From positions 1 to 64,000 of the forward strand of contig CAZOHM010000006.1 of NCBI GenBank assembly GCA_964579795.1: a DNA stretch of 64,000 nt. The letters are read 5' to 3'. Positions 60,571 through 64,000 of this stretch are shown piece after piece; positions within the stretch are counted from its first letter, which is position 1; every line of letters starts with the position of its first letter. The notes below the pieces were generated by a model. The model ran no database searches. It was not told where the DNA came from and was given only the letters and a program-made list of their open reading frames with translations. Position numbers and translations under genes: made by a program. Origin of the DNA: JAEYFP01 sp964579795 (GTDB taxonomy: Bacteria > Bacillota > Clostridia > Lachnospirales > Lachnospiraceae).

Positions 60571-61707
60571 TCAAACTTGTCTTTTCTTATGCATCATATA
60601 CCAATGTGCAATAAGAATGGATACGATACTAATCGCTGTTCCGATAACCATTGTCCAGAAAAAAGACAATTCCTGTGTCCCACGTACAGCAAATATAAAC
60701 ACATCAATCACTACGACAACAAAGACCCAATGTATACAATATATTAATGTAATATTGACACTGACTGCTTTTATCCATCTCAATACACTGCTTCCTAAAA
60801 ATTGTGCAAAGAAATAGTAGATTCCCAATAATCCAAAGGCAGCAAATAAAGCAAATATCACATCCAATGTTGAAATATGATAATAACAGTTTTCTCCCGG
60901 TCCGAACATCCCTAGTCTGTTCTTAATTCCATAATAGAAATATATGCATGTAATCACAAGACAGCTCGGTGACAGGTAAGCATAATAATGTCCCTTATTC
61001 TTTACATGTAGCAATCGTTTTCCAAAGAAATATCCACAAACTGGTACAATCATCCAATTACACAACGGGAAATCTGAAATAACCATTCCAGCTGCGTCCT
61101 CTGTGCCAATAAAATATCCAAGTATGATATTCCAGACAGGATTACCTGCATCAATCCCGTTTAAAGCATTTCCGGCAAGAGATAACAAAAATGAAATTAA
61201 AATCATGAGCCAGATTGGCATTTTCATAAAGAGCATCCATGCCATCATAAGCATACACAAGCCTGCAAACTGGAGCATATCATTTCCAAACAAACGATAC
61301 GGCAATGGCCGAATGTATTTTTCATAGTTATGTGTCAGAAAAAAACCAATCAGATAGGGAATCAGGAAGCGACAAATATTGAGTAGAAAACCGACTTTCA
61401 GAATATCTATCCCTCTGCGGGCATACGCAAAAGCATTATTCTTCGTTGTATACACCATACCGGTACCCATTGCATACATAAACATTGGTGCACCGAGAGG
61501 ACCTCCTATTACAGAATCAAAAACGAAAGGTAGCCCAATGTTTATTTTACTTTCAGGTATACATTCAATCGTACAGTGTACCAGTGCAAGACAAAAAATC
61601 AGAACTGCTTTGGCAATGTCAAGTTCCACCTGCCGGCCGCAATTCACTTCTTGATCAGACACAATTCTTTTTCGAATACCAACAATTCCTCTTTCGTTAT
61701 TCTCCAC
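60571..61707 (-). CDS. membrane acyltransferase-like protein
   Basis: A 378-residue polytopic membrane protein with about ten helices. RQVELDIAKAVLIFCLALVHC at the start is typical of acyltransferase-3 or DUF1624 (heparan-alpha-glucosaminide acetyltransferase-like) proteins, with the histidine of the first helix likely catalytic. The start is taken as GTG at 61707, since AAGGAG lies 6 bases before it; a TTG at 61728 has no good site. The substrate is unknown; it may acetylate a surface sugar. Confidence 0.8.
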   Translation of the reverse strand: MENNERGIVGIRKRIVSDQEVNCGRQVELDIAKAVLIFCLALVHCTIECIPESKINIGLPFVFDSVIGGPLGAPMFMYAMGTGMVYTTKNNAFAYARRGIDILKVGFLLNICRFLIPYLIGFFLTHNYEKYIRPLPYRLFGNDMLQFAGLCMLMMAWMLFMKMPIWLMILISFLLSLAGNALNGIDAGNPVWNIILGYFIGTEDAAGMVISDFPLCNWMIVPVCGYFFGKRLLHVKNKGHYYAYLSPSCLVITCIYFYYGIKNRLGMFGPGENCYYHISTLDVIFALFAAFGLLGIYYFFAQFLGSSVLRWIKAVSVNITLIYCIHWVFVVVVIDVFIFAVRGTQELSFFWTMVIGTAISIVSILIAHWYMMHKKRQV

Positions 61708-61731
61708 TGCACTCTCCTTGCATTTCAAGCC

Positions 61732-61905
61732 TCATTGAAGCATCTCATATTGCATCCATTCATACTTCAATCTGCTGCCTTCTGCTATCTGTTCAGGTAG
61801 AAGTGCTCTGGCAACCAGCTTCAAATCATCAGTCTCAATATCTGTTCTGCGTAAATTAGCGTAGTCTCCATCAATTGAGACTACCTCATAAAACCACGTT
61901 TCCAT
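61732..61905 (-). CDS. small DUF3006-like protein
   Basis: A 57-residue protein rich in acidic residues. ISIDGDYA-like and ARALLPEQIAEGSRL segments recall DUF3006 proteins, which are small beta-rich proteins of unknown role. AAGGGG lies 4 bases before the ATG at 61905; an upstream ATG at 61938 lacks a site. It is 24 bases before the acyltransferase gene. Confidence 0.65.
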   Translation of the reverse strand: METWFYEVVSIDGDYANLRRTDIETDDLKLVARALLPEQIAEGSRLKYEWMQYEMLQ

Positions 61906-61949
61906 ATTTCCCCTTCTATTTTGCCAATCGGCAAACACACCATTTTCTG

Positions 61950-62870
61950 TCAGAATATCACATTTTCAATTTTCGTACAATAGGACTTCAGGATCTCTAT
62001 ATACTTTTCTCCAAGCAGACTTAAAGGTATCTTTTTTTGCTTTACATACCCAATTGTCATCGTCTCTGTCGTATCAAGCGGAACTGATATGTAACTGCCG
62101 CCATTCAGTTCCTCACAAATAATACCGGAGCATAATGTATACCCCTTCATTCCAACCATCAGATTCAACATGGTAGCTCTGTCATCCGCCTTAATCATCT
62201 GCTTATAGGGCAATGTACTTAACACTTCTTCTGCAAAATAAAATGCATTTTTCTCTCCCTGTTCGAAAGAAAGACAAGGATAATCACTCAATTCTTCAAA
62301 CGTAATTTTCTTTCTATCCGCCAGCGGATGAGACTTGCTCAAATAGACAGATACTCCGCATGTAAATAACGGAATAAATTCCAGATTATTTTCCTGAAAA
62401 ATTTTATTCAAAACCTTTTCATTAAACTCATTTCTATATAAAATACCTATCTCACTTCTGCTGTATTTTACATTATCAATTACTTCATGCGTTTTTGTTT
62501 CATGCACTGCCAGCTCAAACTCATCTACGGCCAATTGATTTGCAAGTGCAATAAATGCTTCAACCGCAAATGAATAATGCTGCATTGAGACACTGAATTT
62601 CTTTTTATACTGCTTTTCTTCAATATATCTGTCACTAATCAGTCTATTTAGCTCAACCATCTGTCTTGCATAGCTCAAAAATTCTTCGCCGGCAGTGGTA
62701 ATTACTATTCCCTTGTTGCTTCGAACGAACAGCTCAGTATGAATTTCATCCTCAAGATCGTGTACAGCGCCAGACAACGCCGGCTGTGAAACAAACAATT
62801 CTGCAGCTGCCTTATTTATAGATTTTGTCTCTGCTATTTTAACTACATAGTTTAGCTGGGCAAGTGTCAT
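61950..62870 (-). CDS. LysR-family regulator
   Basis: A 306-residue LysR-type regulator. The helix-turn-helix is at residues 15-45 (KSINKAAAELFVSQPALSGA), followed by the linker and an effector domain. It lies 34 bases after the PadR gene and may share its transcript. No divergent target gene lies next to it, so its target is not clear. GGGAGG stands 9 bases before the start. Confidence 0.93.
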   Translation of the reverse strand: MTLAQLNYVVKIAETKSINKAAAELFVSQPALSGAVHDLEDEIHTELFVRSNKGIVITTAGEEFLSYARQMVELNRLISDRYIEEKQYKKKFSVSMQHYSFAVEAFIALANQLAVDEFELAVHETKTHEVIDNVKYSRSEIGILYRNEFNEKVLNKIFQENNLEFIPLFTCGVSVYLSKSHPLADRKKITFEELSDYPCLSFEQGEKNAFYFAEEVLSTLPYKQMIKADDRATMLNLMVGMKGYTLCSGIICEELNGGSYISVPLDTTETMTIGYVKQKKIPLSLLGEKYIEILKSYCTKIENVIF

Positions 62871-62904
62871 ATTTTCTGTTCCTCCCTTTTAGCATACAGC
62901 TCTT

Positions 62905-63435
62905 TTAGTCATCAATCTCTTTTTTCAACGATACAATCCATTTTTCAATAGCCTGCACAAGTATATACTGTTGATCCAAAACAGCAAGCCCGGCTTCCGG
63001 AATTTTTGTGTTATACTGTCTCTCATTCATATTCTCTTCTAACTGGACCTTCATGATTTTGATATTTTTTTCAATTTGGGATATACAATGCTTCTGCTTT
63101 TTAATCGGCAGTTCCCCTATATTAACAACAACTGCATTAAAATCCAGGAATATTCTGATTGGGCTGTCAGAAATTGCTTCCATCAACTTTACAAATTCAT
63201 CTTTTCCGGCATCTGTAAGAGAATAAATTACTTTATCTGCCAGGTTTTCACCTTTCACTGTCATGCTTGTAATCAGTCCCTTTTCCTCCAGCTGAATTAC
63301 TTTTTTATATATAGAAGGGGTACTTATTTTTACCCATTTGGAAATATGTCGAAACTCTACCATTTTCTGAATATCATATGCACTTAATGACTCTTTTTTC
63401 AACATGCCAAGTACAATTAAATCAATCGTAGCCAT
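62905..63435 (-). CDS. PadR-family regulator
   Basis: A 176-residue regulator: an N-terminal winged helix (LIVLGMLKKESLSAYDIQKM, ISTPSIYKKVIQLEEKGLI) and a C-terminal helical dimerisation part, as in the longer PadR/AphA type. The ATG at 63435 is chosen because AAGGAG lies 6 bases upstream; it then starts MATIDLIVLGML as usual. It is divergent from the VOC gene, which is probably a target. Confidence 0.9.
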   Translation of the reverse strand: MATIDLIVLGMLKKESLSAYDIQKMVEFRHISKWVKISTPSIYKKVIQLEEKGLITSMTVKGENLADKVIYSLTDAGKDEFVKLMEAISDSPIRIFLDFNAVVVNIGELPIKKQKHCISQIEKNIKIMKVQLEENMNERQYNTKIPEAGLAVLDQQYILVQAIEKWIVSLKKEIDD

Positions 63436-63461
63436 AATTTTCTCCTTCATTTTTGACATAT

Positions 63462-63476
63462 ACTATAATACATAGT
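63462..63476. promoter_or_regulatory. palindrome in the padR leader
   Basis: ACTAT-AATAC-ATAGT, a 5-bp arm palindrome, lies between the padR promoter and its ribosome site. PadR proteins often bind A/T-rich palindromes at their own promoters, so this may be an autoregulatory operator. Confidence 0.45.
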
Positions 63477-63504
63477 ACTATGATTGTTGGTTTTAATATA
63501 ATTT

Positions 63505-63533
63505 ATAGTATTTCACAACTTATTGTGTGTCAA
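63505..63533 (-). promoter_or_regulatory. promoter of padR
   Basis: On the minus strand a perfect TTGACA (63533-63528), 17 bases, then TACTAT (63510-63505). The spacer contains the inverted repeat CACAA-TAAG-TTGTG (63527-63514), a second possible operator. Confidence 0.65.
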
Positions 63534-63668
63534 GTCTATCATCTGGTCAACAGTTCGCTGTAATTATTCTTTATCAACTTTAAGCAGCTATTTGTTGTAC
63601 TTTAACATCTATTACATTTTGCCATTAATTATACAAAATTAACAGAGCATGCATTTCTCACTCCATGC

Positions 63669-63729
63669 AAAATATTGACCGAATCAGCATTTCATGCTAT
63701 ACATAAAATAATGATTCGGTCAATATTTT
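63669..63729 (+). promoter_or_regulatory. rightward promoter inside an 18-bp inverted repeat
   Basis: A perfect 18-bp inverted repeat (63669-63686 and 63712-63729) with a 25-base centre. On the plus strand TTGACC (63675-63680) lies in the left arm, 17 bases precede TATACA (63698-63703), and transcription would start at the edge of the right arm. On the minus strand the right arm offers TTGACC (63723-63718) with TATAGC 16 bases on. The layout fits a repressor bound at -35 and just after +1. As an RNA hairpin followed by T, it could also attenuate. Confidence 0.7.
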
Positions 63730-63749
63730 TGTCTTAAAGGAAAGGACAT

Positions 63750-64000
63750 ATGATGAATATTAAAGTAGCCCATATTGGTGTTTATACATCAGATTTAGAA
63801 CGAATGAAAGCATTTTATGAGACTTATTTTGATGCTAAGACTAATGAAAAATATACTAACAGTCAAGGCTTTTCCAGCTATTTTCTCACCTTGGGCAGTG
63901 ATGTACGAATTGAAATCATGTCTCACACCCAGCTCGAGCACAGACCAGTACTCGACAAGGTCAATGGTATCAGTCATATTGCGATATCTGTAGGAAGCAG
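63750..64000 (+). CDS. VOC/glyoxalase-family protein, cut by window end
   Basis: The only plus-strand gene. The first ~83 residues are seen and no stop is reached. KVAHIGVYTSDLERMKAFYE and the second beta-alpha unit ending HIAISV are typical of the glyoxalase/bleomycin-resistance (VOC) fold, where the histidine and glutamate in the strands bind metal. Two adjacent ATG codons (63750 and 63753) follow an AAAGGA site; either may be used. The inverted repeat upstream suggests tight control, perhaps by the divergent PadR. Confidence 0.88.
   Translation, partial: MMNIKVAHIGVYTSDLERMKAFYETYFDAKTNEKYTNSQGFSSYFLTLGSDVRIEIMSHTQLEHRPVLDKVNGISHIAISVGS

Larger units (their letters stand above)
63436..63749. 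other. divergent intergenic region, padR and VOC gene
   Basis: This 314-base space holds, from left to right: the palindrome 63462-63476, the padR promoter 63505-63533, about 135 A/T-rich bases (63534-63668) with no structure I can support, and the large inverted repeat with a rightward promoter at 63669-63729. Confidence 0.8.

Noticed and set aside
1..64000. CRISPR arrays, tRNA, rRNA, insertion sequences
   Set aside because: No repeated spacer array, no tRNA- or rRNA-like stretch and no transposase frame was seen on either strand.

Overview
The window looks like the chromosome of a motile, low-GC, Gram-positive anaerobe. The likely home is the Lachnospiraceae (Roseburia, Agathobacter or Butyrivibrio type). 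The reasons are the AT-rich sequence, the strong GGAGG ribosome sites, sigma-28 promoters of the TAAAG-N-CCGATA kind, a FliW-CsrA pair next to FlgL/FlgK, two tandem FlgK proteins, a short flagellin without variable outer domains, and DUF115 (Maf) flagellin-modification proteins. The genus is an inference from family resemblance. Every gene is on the minus strand except the last, partial one, so transcription runs from high to low coordinates.

Layout in order of transcription. (1) 61.7-64.0 kb: a plus-strand VOC/glyoxalase gene cut by the window edge, divergent from a PadR regulator, followed by a LysR regulator. The 314-base space between the divergent genes holds several palindromes and promoters. 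(2) 55.6-61.9 kb: a housekeeping run with a small DUF3006-like protein, a membrane acyltransferase, a SpoIIE/RsbU-type phosphatase, a possible 41-residue protein, a YdcF-like protein, a YhcC-type radical SAM protein, a YgjP-type metallopeptidase and an ATPase. (3) 50.8-55.6 kb: a MarR regulator with a promoter/operator, an asymmetric heterodimeric ABC exporter and thymidine kinase. (4) 39.8-50.8 kb: late flagellar genes flgM-flgN-flgK-flgK-flgL-fliW-csrA, then flaG-fliD-fliS-fliT-like, then flagellin. Each block starts at a sigma-28 promoter. (5) 0.1-39.7 kb: a very large surface-glycan island directly downstream of flagellin, with about 30 genes.

The island contains two Maf proteins, one of them fused to a glycosyltransferase. 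It encodes NeuB-type synthases in two odd forms (one lacking the SAF domain, one fused to a cupin), a NeuA-type cytidylyltransferase fused to a HAD domain, and a HAD-SIS fusion. A CDP-glucose branch (rfbF, rfbG, rfbH) sits with a thiamine-diphosphate carboligase and two sister reductases. There are also an IspD/TarI-type cytidylyltransferase with a CDP-glycerol-type phosphotransferase, UDP-galactopyranose mutase, several GT2/GT4 glycosyltransferases, three FkbM methyltransferases, another methyltransferase, a pyruvyltransferase-like protein and a multidomain radical SAM protein. Together these point to a complex decorated glycan, most likely on flagellin, with at least a CMP-ulosonate, a CDP-deoxysugar that may be carbon-branched (yersiniose-like), and a phosphodiester or CDP-polyol unit.

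The least explained feature is a small Rossmann-like module that recurs in eight island proteins. It is N-terminal, C-terminal or free-standing, and is attached to quite different enzymes. A second point is the last gene of the island: a 120-residue protein under a sigma-28-like promoter that resembles the N-terminal domain of the nearby Maf protein, which hints at a free-standing adaptor. The flagellin leader carries at least six GGA motifs, one in a hairpin loop, and fits direct control by the csrA and fliW genes next door.
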